IMG/VR virus record: IMGVR_UViG_3300044712_000022
Span: 1 to 40,507 of that record
Direction: 5' to 3' (one strand)
Length of the DNA: 40,507 bases
DNA from: a virus
Shown: positions 1-8,200 of the stretch, one piece after another
Layout of the letters: the number at the start of each line of letters is the position of its first letter
How positions within the stretch are numbered: position 1 is the first letter of the stretch
Made by a program: the position numbers and the translations under genes
The notes under the pieces: generated by a model
What the model was told of the DNA's origin: nothing
The model's database searches: none
Seen by the model: the letters and a program-made list of their open reading frames with translations, nothing else

Positions 1-347
1 ACACATTCGCTAACATTGTTAAGAACAACGGTACAGTCTTTGACTCTATCGGTTCTACTGAGGCAGCTCGTGGTAGCTACCTCGGTGGTGTAGACCAGAC
101 AATTGGTGGAGCACGTCAGACCCGTGTACTGGGTATCCCTGTTCTGGAAGTTCCTTACTACCCTGCGGACTATGTAGACCTTACATTCCCACAGAACCGT
201 ATCTGGGGTTTCCAGCGTGACATCACTGTCAACCGTTTCTACGTTCCCAAGAAGGACACAATCGAATACACCGTATTCGTTCGTTTCGGAATCAACTGGG
301 AAGAGCAGGACGCAATCGCTTACGCAACTAAGCCTACTGCATCCTAA
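1..347 (+). CDS. Major capsid protein, C-terminal part (partial)
   Basis: The window opens inside this gene; the reading frame runs from base 3 to the TAA at 345-347, giving 114 residues. It ends in a segment with VFVRFGINWEEQDAIAY followed by a short polar tail. The position directly upstream of the connector and neck genes, a terminator right after it, and codons of the highly expressed type (CGT, CTC, ACC, AAC) all fit an HK97-fold major capsid protein. The N-terminal arm and most of the fold lie outside the window, so the family is inferred from position and codon use rather than from a diagnostic motif. Another abundant head protein is the main alternative. Confidence 0.7.
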   Translation, partial: TFANIVKNNGTVFDSIGSTEAARGSYLGGVDQTIGGARQTRVLGIPVLEVPYYPADYVDLTFPQNRIWGFQRDITVNRFYVPKKDTIEYTVFVRFGINWEEQDAIAYATKPTAS

Positions 348-368
348 TCTGTAGTAACACCCATTGTT

Positions 369-397
369 GGGGGTAGGGACAAATAGTCTCTGCCCCC
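369..397 (+). terminator. Hairpin terminator after the capsid gene
   Basis: A 12-bp stem (369-380 with 386-397, two G-U pairs) closes a 5-base loop, 21 bases after the capsid stop. The base of the stem is five G-C pairs. Only a weak T-containing stretch follows, as is common for terminators in Actinobacteria. It would end or reduce transcription of the abundant capsid mRNA before the connector genes. Confidence 0.7.
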
Positions 398-413
398 TTC
401 AACATTTATACGG

Positions 414-419
414 TATAAT
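414..419 (+). promoter_or_regulatory. Candidate -10 box upstream of the connector genes
   Basis: A perfect TATAAT follows the capsid terminator. The expected start site near 426 would leave a leader of about 19 bases that contains the AAAGGAG site at 433-439 serving the ATG at 445. No convincing -35 box is visible, since the -35 window falls inside the terminator stem. The arrangement suggests that the connector genes are transcribed separately from the capsid. Confidence 0.45.
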
Positions 420-444
420 TATCTAGAGAGACAAAGGAGAAATT

Positions 445-762
445 ATGCCAAATCCACAGAACCTAGTTCAACCAACCAGATCCAAGAAACAAGGACCTGG
501 AATGGCATCGGTAGAAGGCGGAGCTATCGGTAGCACAACAGTTACCACAGCTAAGCCAAAACCACAAGTAACAACTCAGGATTCGAATAGCACTGCAGAA
601 AAGGTAGCTGTTTATTCAACACGAAATGTATCCTGGGACGGTGTTGGCACGATTAGTCGTGGGTATAACATCATGACCAGAGCAAAAGCAGAAAAGTGGT
701 TGACAAGAGACCACGCACGTCTAGCTACGCCAGAAGAGGTCGCTAAGGAGTATGAAGTTTAA
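445..762 (+). CDS. Hypothetical protein, head region
   Basis: This 105-residue protein follows the capsid gene. Its N-terminal half (residues 1-50) is low-complexity, rich in Gly, Thr, Pro and Lys, and probably disordered. The C-terminal half is compact and ends with an acidic helix. The start is well supported by AAAGGAG at 433-439, five bases before the ATG. The stop overlaps the next ATG (TAATG), so the two genes are probably coupled. I do not recognise a family; the position suggests a head-associated or connector accessory protein, but no function can be read from the sequence. Confidence 0.8.
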   Translation: MPNPQNLVQPTRSKKQGPGMASVEGGAIGSTTVTTAKPKPQVTTQDSNSTAEKVAVYSTRNVSWDGVGTISRGYNIMTRAKAEKWLTRDHARLATPEEVAKEYEV

Positions 763-1697
763 TGGAGATTTTGAGGGTTCCACCTTATCCTATTACCACA
801 ACCTGGGATGTCCCAGAGGCAGATAAAGCATATTCAATTTATGTGGAGGATTTGGTTGACCACTCGTTCGAAATCACTGAGCAAACATCTACCGAAAACT
901 CACAGATCGAGTATGTACTACCACGAGCAAAGGTACAGTTTGACCGTGAGTTTGTTTTTAGAATTATTGACCAGGATACAACAGAGATTGTTGTAGACTC
1001 AAACCTCACTGTATACCGTCCGTATGTTGATCCCAACATGCTTGGTACAACAGAGCAGGAGATTGCAGAATACAAGGAGCTTGAGATTGTAGCTCGTAAG
1101 ATCATCGACTCTTATTGTGAAGATGGTTTCTACAACCACAAGCTTGTTGTTCAGCAGGTAGGCCAGGGTACGGATTACTTCCCTCTCTGGCATGAAACTA
1201 ACCGTGTACTCAAGGTATACGAAAATGACATTCTTGTATATGACGTAGATGACACAGAGACACAGTGGGAGTACGTCTACAAGGTTATGCTAGATAACTC
1301 AGCTATTTATCGCTACCCAGCAACTACTGGTGACAATGTAATTGAGTACAACAGACTTGAGTATAATCCTACAAGAACACCACACGCTATTGGTGATCTA
1401 GGTTTTTACGGTAGATCAGGTCAGGGTGTTTCTTTCCCTAGAGGTTACGACTACACATTTGTTCTTGATGCTGGGTTTAAAGCGGTACCTCCAGAGATTG
1501 AGCTAGCTGCTAAATACCTTATTAATGATATTAAGAATAATGACAACGAGTACTACAAGCGTTTCATTACTCATTACCAAACAGATCAATTCACTGTCAA
1601 ATTTGACAAGCAGGTGTTGGGAGGAACTGGCAATCTCCTTGTAGACAAGATTCTTGACAACTACAAGGGTAAGTCTCTCAAGCCAGGTTTGATGTAA
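762..1697 (+). CDS. Probable head-tail connector (adaptor) protein
   Basis: A 311-residue protein in the slot between capsid and neck genes where tailed phages encode the adaptor that docks on the portal ring. The N-terminal part looks beta-rich. Residues 100-125 hold a helical segment, and the middle has a beta-rich section with many Tyr and Asp. It starts within the stop of the previous gene and ends in an ATG/TAA overlap with the next. No catalytic motif or membrane segment is visible. The role is inferred from gene order; it could also carry a second structural domain, since classical adaptors are shorter. Confidence 0.6.
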   Translation: MEILRVPPYPITTTWDVPEADKAYSIYVEDLVDHSFEITEQTSTENSQIEYVLPRAKVQFDREFVFRIIDQDTTEIVVDSNLTVYRPYVDPNMLGTTEQEIAEYKELEIVARKIIDSYCEDGFYNHKLVVQQVGQGTDYFPLWHETNRVLKVYENDILVYDVDDTETQWEYVYKVMLDNSAIYRYPATTGDNVIEYNRLEYNPTRTPHAIGDLGFYGRSGQGVSFPRGYDYTFVLDAGFKAVPPEIELAAKYLINDIKNNDNEYYKRFITHYQTDQFTVKFDKQVLGGTGNLLVDKILDNYKGKSLKPGLM

Positions 1698-2143
1698 TGT
1701 CTCTAGTATTCTATCCAATGACAGCGGATATTTATTATCCAATGGTAAGCCAAAGTCCTTACGGCAATGTGTCCAAGGAGTGGACTTTGGATAGAAACGT
1801 TGTCTGTAGCTTTGAACAAACGGGGGCAAAGGCAAAAGAAGAGCTGACACCAAATGTAAATATCACACAAGACACAGTTCTTATTGGTAGAGTAAAGACA
1901 AACATTGGTGTTGCATCTGACAACCTAGAGTATGCACTGACTAACATCATGGTTACAAATATCAAAGACAAGGCTGGTCAGCAGATCTACGTTGAAACTG
2001 GTGGTCCACGAAAAGGTTTGCCAATGATCTTTGAAGTGGCTACACAAGAAACACACATCGGCCCAATGGGAAAGATTGAGTACTACAAAGTAATCTTGCG
2101 TCGTTCTGAAAACCAGGAGGCAAACATTGCGATTACAAGTTGA
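1697..2143 (+). CDS. Probable head closure / stopper protein
   Basis: A 148-residue, mainly beta protein, third in the connector series. Its size and position match the head-completion or stopper proteins that sit under the adaptor and hold DNA in the capsid. The start overlaps the stop of the preceding gene. Its 3' end contains the AGGAGG and TTG start of the next gene, so the two overlap by 17 bases. There is no diagnostic motif; the call rests on order, length and predicted beta content. Confidence 0.55.
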   Translation: MSLVFYPMTADIYYPMVSQSPYGNVSKEWTLDRNVVCSFEQTGAKAKEELTPNVNITQDTVLIGRVKTNIGVASDNLEYALTNIMVTNIKDKAGQQIYVETGGPRKGLPMIFEVATQETHIGPMGKIEYYKVILRRSENQEANIAITS

Positions 2144-2801
2144 TGACAAACTTTTTATTAAGCAGATGAATAATCTTGTTCAGTATGGCATGGGGTTTGT
2201 CGAGGGTGCACAAATTGGTAAACAGCAGCTTCTAAAGCAGCTTGGACCAGAAATTAGAACTCTTCTAGAACAGTATGTAGATGCTAACGCACGCATGAAT
2301 CCAGAAGCATTGCACCACGTATACGAATGGTACCAGGTTGGTAATCCTGCTGGAAGACTGTTTGATGTTGAATACGTTGTCACAGGTTTGGGACTATCTT
2401 TTCAATCTAGCTTTAGACAATCCACCTCTGTTAAAAATGGATCAAATGTGCCATTCTACAATAAAGCTAGAGTAATGGAGTCTGGTGTTTCAGTAACCGT
2501 TTCCCCAAAGAATAGCGATGTTCTTGCATTTCAAGATGGTGCAGAAACTGTATTTACAAAGAGTCCTGTAACTATTAAAAACCCAGGTGGTACAGAATCT
2601 ACAGGGGCATATGAAGAAGTATTCAAAGAATTTTTTACACGCTATCTATCTCAGTCATTCCTAGATGTAACTGGTCTTAGAAAGCACCTTGGCACACCTT
2701 TGGCATTTAAGAATAACTTAGCTGCAGGTATGGCTGGTGGAAGATCTGTTGGTGTTAGAGTTGGCAAGCAATGGATGGCGTCAAAGGAGAGTGTTGTCTA
2801 A
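2127..2801 (+). CDS. Probable neck protein (HK97 gp10-like position)
   Basis: A 224-residue protein starting with TTG. The start is decided by a perfect AGGAGG at 2115-2120, six bases upstream, both lying inside the preceding gene. The N-terminal 60 residues are helical; the centre is beta-rich; the C-terminus is Gly-rich and basic. Its place between stopper and tail terminator is that of the HK97 gp10-type neck protein. I infer a role in the head-tail joint; no catalytic residues are evident. The stop overlaps the next ATG. Confidence 0.6.
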   Translation: MRLQVDDKLFIKQMNNLVQYGMGFVEGAQIGKQQLLKQLGPEIRTLLEQYVDANARMNPEALHHVYEWYQVGNPAGRLFDVEYVVTGLGLSFQSSFRQSTSVKNGSNVPFYNKARVMESGVSVTVSPKNSDVLAFQDGAETVFTKSPVTIKNPGGTESTGAYEEVFKEFFTRYLSQSFLDVTGLRKHLGTPLAFKNNLAAGMAGGRSVGVRVGKQWMASKESVV

Positions 2802-3361
2802 TGGCTATTGCATACCCACCAGTTATCATTAACGAATACCTAGCAGAAAAGGTTGTAGAAAGACTACCTATTCAGTTTAACGATACATTAAGGTTTTTCC
2901 CTACACAGCCCACAGACCCAATGAGCATGGCCGAGGCATTCCCAGAAGCAGCCTCAGATGTTTTCGGGGTATACGACAGAATGTTTAAGCTACGTCGTAG
3001 TAAGTTCCCACACATTAAAGATGAACAATTACTGTATTACTTTTACAAGACAGCTGGTAATCCAGAAGCACTGATTGAGACATCGCAGGTTATTCAGGAT
3101 CTGCTAGATCGTGGTGACGAGTCTGCTCAAGAAATTAATGAGTGGGTTTGTAATCACCCTAACTTTGCTAACGGTGTTATTACATTTGGTACTGGATCTT
3201 TGGCTAGAGAGTTTAAGCCAGTATTCTTCCATGAGCTAAGAATATTCCAGCTTGAAGAAGCCAGAGACATATCTAACTTTGGCACAACAAACAGCTTTGT
3301 TGCTAATAAGATCATCATTGACTATAGATACCACATTCCTCAAGACGCCAACAATTCATAA
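2801..3361 (+). CDS. Probable tail terminator / completion protein
   Basis: A 186-residue protein just upstream of the tail tube, the usual place of the tail terminator that caps the finished tube. I chose the ATG at 2801 (overlapping the previous stop) rather than an in-frame ATG at 2771, because AAAGGAGA at 2783-2790 sits about ten bases upstream and the extension would run far into the previous gene. The protein is mixed alpha/beta with a helical centre and no recognisable catalytic site. The function is inferred from context. Confidence 0.55.
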   Translation: MAIAYPPVIINEYLAEKVVERLPIQFNDTLRFFPTQPTDPMSMAEAFPEAASDVFGVYDRMFKLRRSKFPHIKDEQLLYYFYKTAGNPEALIETSQVIQDLLDRGDESAQEINEWVCNHPNFANGVITFGTGSLAREFKPVFFHELRIFQLEEARDISNFGTTNSFVANKIIIDYRYHIPQDANNS

Positions 3362-3428
3362 ATGGCACCTATAATTGTAATGAGGAAACACGCCCACTAT
3401 TCCATATAAGAAAAAGAGGTGAAAAATT

Positions 3429-4088
3429 ATGGCATATACACGTGGTACAAGTGCTAACATTATCGTTGGTGCAGCCGCACTCTTTACCTTCGAAGCAGGT
3501 GAAATGACAGATGCAGACCTTCCAAACGCTGTTGACGCTACTGGTTACAAGGAGACTCTCTCAGGAGATGCCGACTTCCGTAACGTAGGTTATACAAGCA
3601 ATGGTCTGGAGCTGCAGTTCCAACCAGACTTCGGTGAGGTGAGCGTTGACCAGGTTCTTGACGTTGCAAAGCTCTACAAGCAGGGCATGCAGGTTAACCT
3701 GAACACAACATTCGCAGAAGCTACTCTGGAGAACCTCCTCGTAGCTATTGCACGGCCACAGACTGACGCATTCGTTGCTTCTTCGGGAGCATTCAACGGT
3801 GAGGACGTTCTGAATCTTTCAGCAGGTGAACTCGGTGAGTGTCCTGTTGAACGAGGTCTGGTCGCTGTTGGTCCAGGAACTGGTGATTGCGAGGCAGGTT
3901 CTGCTCTTGAGCGAATCTACGTTGCATATCGTGCTCTCTCGATTGAGAGTGTAACAGTATCTGCAAAGCGTGACGAAGCTACAATGTTTGAAGTTTCGTT
4001 CCGTCTCCTGCCAAACGACAGTGGTTCCTACGGCAAGCTCGTAGACCGTACTGTTGCTGCAGGCAACAAGCCAGGATTCCCTAGCTAA
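3429..4088 (+). CDS. Major tail tube protein
   Basis: A 219-residue protein, beta-rich with Ala/Gly/Thr-rich stretches and the repeated polar strands typical of phage tail tube subunits. It polymerises into the tube around the tape measure. Evidence is the position before the tail chaperones and tape measure, a good GAGGTGA site at 3416-3422 six bases before the ATG, a strong terminator straight after, and highly-expressed-type codons like those of the capsid gene. A TATAAT at 3370-3375 in the upstream gap could be its promoter, but no -35 box is seen. The three Cys in the C-terminal half are unusual for a tube protein but not disqualifying. Confidence 0.8.
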   Translation: MAYTRGTSANIIVGAAALFTFEAGEMTDADLPNAVDATGYKETLSGDADFRNVGYTSNGLELQFQPDFGEVSVDQVLDVAKLYKQGMQVNLNTTFAEATLENLLVAIARPQTDAFVASSGAFNGEDVLNLSAGELGECPVERGLVAVGPGTGDCEAGSALERIYVAYRALSIESVTVSAKRDEATMFEVSFRLLPNDSGSYGKLVDRTVAAGNKPGFPS

Positions 4089-4108
4089 TCATAACTAAAT
4101 ATTGCAGA

Positions 4109-4142
4109 GCCGTCCAGGGTAATACCTGGGCGGTTTTGTTTT
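4109..4142 (+). terminator. Intrinsic terminator after the tail tube gene
   Basis: A 9-bp GC-rich stem (4110-4118 with 4125-4133, one G-U pair) with a six-base loop is followed by a T-rich tract, the clearest factor-independent terminator in the window. It separates the tail tube transcript from the chaperone gene, whose promoter starts immediately afterwards. Confidence 0.85.
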
Positions 4143-4150
4143 GGTACAAT
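4142..4150 (+). promoter_or_regulatory. Extended -10 promoter for the long tail chaperone
   Basis: TGGTACAAT, an extended -10 element (TGnTAnAAT type), directly abuts the terminator. The -10 hexamer is 4145-4150. Six bases later comes the ATG at 4157, so transcription should start on the start codon itself. There is no -35 match, as is acceptable for an extended -10 promoter. Confidence 0.55.
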
Positions 4151-4156
4151 TGAATG

Positions 4157-4834
4157 ATGGCAACTACTATTTATGAGTCTGGATTTATTACCACAATTGA
4201 CGGGGTAGAGTTATACATCACGCCATTAAAGATAAAATACTTAAGAGACTTTATGCTTAAGTTTGAAGATGTAAAGATTGCACGTAATGACAATGACGCT
4301 ATTACAGCTTTGGCAGAATGCGGTTTGATAACTATGAGACAGTACTGTCCAGACATCAAGACCATGGAAGACTTTGAAGATAACTTTGACATGCCAACAA
4401 TCTACACACTTCTTAAACTTTCTGCTGGCATTGACGTAAAACCAGAAAAACAAGAGTCTGTCAAAGAACAGGCAACAGAGAGTGGATCTAGCTGGGAAAC
4501 ATTAGATCTTGCACAGCTTGAGTCTGAGGTATTTTTGCTGGGTATATGGAAAGACTATGAAGAACTAGAAACATCTCTGTCTATGCCAGAACTAGTAGCA
4601 ACACTAGAGTCTAAAAGAGAGCTAGACTATCAAGAGAAAAAATTCTTAGCAGCTATGCAGGGTGTAGATCTTGACGAACAGTCTGGCAAAAAGAATGCCT
4701 GGGAAGAGATGAAAGCTCGTGTATTTAGTGGTGGTCAGGCTGCTGATGCAAACGACATCTTGGCATACCAAGGACAGAACGCAGCCAAGGCAGGGTTTGG
4801 AATTGGCAATGGTTTGGCCTATGAAAAGTGGTAG
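4157..4834 (+). CDS. Tail assembly chaperone, long form (G and T domains in one frame)
   Basis: A 225-residue protein that combines two parts. Residues 1-95 are the G-type chaperone domain (a beta-strand pair around TTIDGVELYITPLKI, then helices). The C-terminal part, around FLLGIWKDYEELETSLSMPE and DYQEKKFLAAMQGVDLD, is the T-type extension that contacts the tail tube. In most long-tailed phages this product needs a programmed frameshift; here it is one uninterrupted frame. Two ATGs are in tandem (4154 and 4157). I chose 4157 because it lies exactly six bases after the -10 box and no ribosome binding site exists, which implies a leaderless message. Codon use is AT-ending, unlike its short paralogue downstream. 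Confidence 0.85.
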   Translation: MATTIYESGFITTIDGVELYITPLKIKYLRDFMLKFEDVKIARNDNDAITALAECGLITMRQYCPDIKTMEDFEDNFDMPTIYTLLKLSAGIDVKPEKQESVKEQATESGSSWETLDLAQLESEVFLLGIWKDYEELETSLSMPELVATLESKRELDYQEKKFLAAMQGVDLDEQSGKKNAWEEMKARVFSGGQAADANDILAYQGQNAAKAGFGIGNGLAYEKW

Positions 4835-4850
4835 TTTATCAATACCCCTA

Positions 4851-4859
4851 TGTTATAAT
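4851..4859 (+). promoter_or_regulatory. Extended -10 promoter for the short tail chaperone
   Basis: TGTTATAAT, a perfect extended -10, lies in the gap between the two chaperone genes. The predicted start near 4866 gives a leader of about 20 bases holding AAAGGAGG at 4875-4882. No good -35 is visible. The short chaperone thus has its own promoter and a near-consensus ribosome binding site. Confidence 0.6.
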
Positions 4860-4886
4860 TAAATGTAAACCTTTAAAGGAGGACTA

Positions 4887-5204
4887 ATGGCGACCACCGT
4901 CAATGAAACAAAGAAACTGCAACTTATCGATGGAACCGAAATCGAAGTTCGACCCCTCAAGATCTCACTGCTCAAGCCCTTCATGGCAAAGTTTGAGAAG
5001 ATTGCAGAAGTTGCAACCGATAACGAAAAGTCTATGGACATCCTCATTGAGTGTGTACAGATTGCTATGAAGCAGTATGCACCCGATGTAGCTGATGACA
5101 AGGACAAATTGGAGGATATCCTGGATCTTCCTACAGTCTACAAGATTGTAGAAGAAGCTTCTGGCGTTAAGATGTCAGATGTTACTGGCATGACTGCCGA
5201 GTAA
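4887..5204 (+). CDS. Tail assembly chaperone, short form (G domain only)
   Basis: A 105-residue paralogue of the first ~95 residues of the preceding gene. Shared positions include the IDG.E....PLKI segment, FM.KFE, the EC..I.M.QY.PD block and the PT.Y segment, with near-identical spacing. It has no T extension, and only 21 bases follow before the tape measure, with stops in all useful frames, so no frameshift extension is possible here. It has AAAGGAGG four bases before the ATG and highly-expressed-type codons. I infer that it supplies the abundant G component while the long gene supplies the scarce GT component. Confidence 0.85.
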   Translation: MATTVNETKKLQLIDGTEIEVRPLKISLLKPFMAKFEKIAEVATDNEKSMDILIECVQIAMKQYAPDVADDKDKLEDILDLPTVYKIVEEASGVKMSDVTGMTAE

Positions 5205-5225
5205 ACTATGTCGGGGTAACTGTGA

Positions 5226-8200
5226 ATGGCTGATATCGAATCCAATATTAATCTTGATATTGATGCTTCTGGTGCTCTATCTACACTGAAAGAGCTTCAG
5301 AGGCAGATATCAGTCTTCCAGACCACGATGGCTAAAAGTGGAGCCATCTCTAATGCACGTCTGTCTGACATGCAGACCAATCTGGTCAACAACATTAATT
5401 CAACTGGTCAATTTACCGCCAGTATTCAAAGAGTAAAAACTACTACAGAATCTTTTACTCAAGCACTTGAGAAGAATAAGCTGTCAATGGGACAGTACTT
5501 TAGATATTCTCTTGGTGCCACAAAGACCTTCGGTAAAGGTTTTAAGACAGAGTTTGACACCATTGAAAAGGTGGCTCGTGAAAGAGTAAAGACTCTTCAG
5601 ACTCAATATATCAAGCTTGGTCGTGACGCATCTGGTGCAATGCAAGCTATTGCTGTTCGCCCTCAAGTCCTTGACATGAAGGATCTGGGAACACAAACTG
5701 CTATTGCTGCTCAGAAGGCACAGCTGTTCAACCAGCTTATGGCACAGGGTTCTACAAACCTACTTAACTTTGGTAAGAACACTCAGTGGGCTGGTCGTCA
5801 GCTCATGGTTGGTTTTACAATTCCTCTTGGAATTATGGGTGCAGCAGCAGCCAAGGAATTCAAGGCTATCGAAGAACAGGTAATTCGTCTTGAACGTGTT
5901 TACGGTGACTTTACTACAACCATGGCAGACACTGAGCACATTACTCAGCAGATTAAAGACCTAGGTGGAGAGTTTACAAAGTATGGCGTTGCCGTGTCTA
6001 AGACTATTGGTCTTGCTGCAGATGCAGCGGCTATGGGTAAAACTGGTGCAGACCTTGTAGCTCAGGTAGCAGAAGCAAACCGTCTTGCCGTTCTTGGTGG
6101 GGTAGATCAAGCACAGTCTCTTGAAACAACTATCTCTCTTACAAATGCTTTTGGTGTAGCCGCAGACCAGCTATCTGGCAAGATCAACTTCCTTAACGCA
6201 GTTGAAAACCAAACCGTTACATCTATTGAAGACCTCACAGAGGCTATCCCCAAGGCTGGTCCTGTTGTCCAGCAACTTGGTGGTAACGTAGAAGACCTTA
6301 CATTCTTCCTTACAGCTATGAAGGAAGGTGGCATTAACGCATCTGAAGGTGCTAACGCTCTTAAGTCTGGTTTGGCATCGCTTATTAACCCAACTGGTGA
6401 AGCTGCAGAAATGCTTAATGGTTTTGGTATTAACCTGCAAGGTATCGTAGAGGCAAACAAGGGTAACGTCCGTGGTATTGTTGTAGACTTCGCTAAGGCA
6501 CTTGATACACTAGACCCACTTAACCGTGCACAAGCTATTGAGCAGTTGTTTGGTAAGTTCCAGTTCTCTCGTCTATCGACACTGTTCCAGAACGTAATTG
6601 CCGAGGGTAGCCAAGCAAGCCGTGTTCTTGATCTAACCAAAGCATCAGCAGCAGAGCTAGCATCCCTATCTGAACGAGAGCTTGGACGTATTGAGGCATC
6701 TCCACTATTTAAGTACCAAGCAGCTATTGAAAACTTTAAAGCAGCTATTGCTCCTATTGGTGAAGAGTTTATGAAAGCTGTTACTCCACTGATTAATTTT
6801 GGTACACAAATTCTTGAAGGTTTTAACAGTTGGTCTGACGGAGCAAAGCAGTTTGCTATTATTGCTGTAGGTGCAGTAGGTGCCATTGGTCCCGTTCTTC
6901 TTATGACCTTTGGTTTGCTGGCTAATGGTTTGGCTAACATTGTCAAGGGTGTGCTGTTTGTACGCAACGGATTTAAAGGTCTTGGTGGGCAAAGTAATGT
7001 TCTAACCGAACAACTTAGCTATATGAATACAGAACAGCTTGAAGCTGCATCGATTTCTGCATCTCTTAATCAGGTTCACAACAACCTAATTCAAACATTT
7101 ACAGCAGAAGCTGGCACTGTAAGAAACCTTGCAGCTGCGTATGGTGCAGCTATTGCACAACAGGGTGCATTCATGGGTCCAATCACAACTCGTGGTGGCG
7201 GAATGAAGAAGCCAAAGGGATTTGCGGCTGGCGGAATCGTTCAAGGTCCTGGAACTGGTACATCAGACTCTATTGGTGCATTGGTATCAAAGGGTGAGGC
7301 AATTATTCCTGCCAAATCGGTTAAGAAAAATCCTGGCGTTGTTGCAGGACTTATTGCAGGAAACCTTCCACGTTTTGCTGAAGGTGGATACATTGGAAAT
7401 ATTTATCCAGAGTTTGCACTTAGAATGCAGAAGGATACAGAAAACATGTCTCAGCAGGCAGGTAAGACAAACCTTGCTAGCGTACTTGCTCCATTGTCTT
7501 TGCGTGCTGGAGAAGCACAGGGCCTCATGCCAACACAAACGAGCATTAATGCAGGTAAGTTTGATGCAATATCTAAGGAGCTGGAGTCTGTAACTAGCCG
7601 ATTTGTTGATCAGGTAAATAAGAACTTTGATACAACATATGCAGATATTAAGGACAGCAATGAAAGGTTTGCAAAGTCTTGGACAGCAGCTGGAAAGACT
7701 GTAGAAAAAGAAGTCAACAAGATAGGCGATCAAGCTACACGTGGTGCAGTAAGAAAAACTTTTGGTTTGGATGAAGATGTTTATGCTACCGCAGCAACAG
7801 AGGTTCGTAGAGCTGGAGATAAGAGACTGACACGAGGAAGAAAGTTAGTTCTAAATGAAGGCGTTAAGTCCTACACTTCAATCAGACCTGCTGCTAAGAG
7901 AATGTATGAAAGAATTTCTGGACAGTCTGCAGCAAACATGCAGATGGGACACGTATTTGGTTCTCGTCAAGCAGACCTTTCAGAGCTTGCAAACAGTCCA
8001 AAGGCAACTCCAGCATTAAAGAGAGCAATGAAGGCTCTTGGCTTCAATATTGTAGAGGAAGCAGCTACAGCAATTAACAAGGCCTCTGGTGCAGCATCAC
8101 CAGCAAAGAAGTTTATTAATGCAGCAGGTAAAAACATTGTAGATGGTGCCCTTCAGCCAATTGAAAATTCAAAAGCTAGAGCAGAAAAAGCTGGAAACGC

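Noticed and set aside
3370-3408. TATAAT upstream of the tail tube followed by a tiny ATG frame of nine codons
   Set aside because: The ATG is only four bases after the box and the frame is too short to support as a gene. The box may still be a promoter for the tail tube gene, but it has no -35 partner.
4440-4455. Possible slippery stretch (GAAAAAC) in the long tail chaperone
   Set aside because: It has only five A residues and lacks the XXXYYYZ form; a shift to -1 would soon meet a stop, and the G and T parts are already in one frame, so no frameshift is required.
6107-6967. Long open frame on the minus strand inside the tape measure gene
   Set aside because: It mirrors the tape measure codons, lacks a ribosome binding site and promoter, and its protein is a Ser/Ala/Arg-rich shadow without any recognisable motif.
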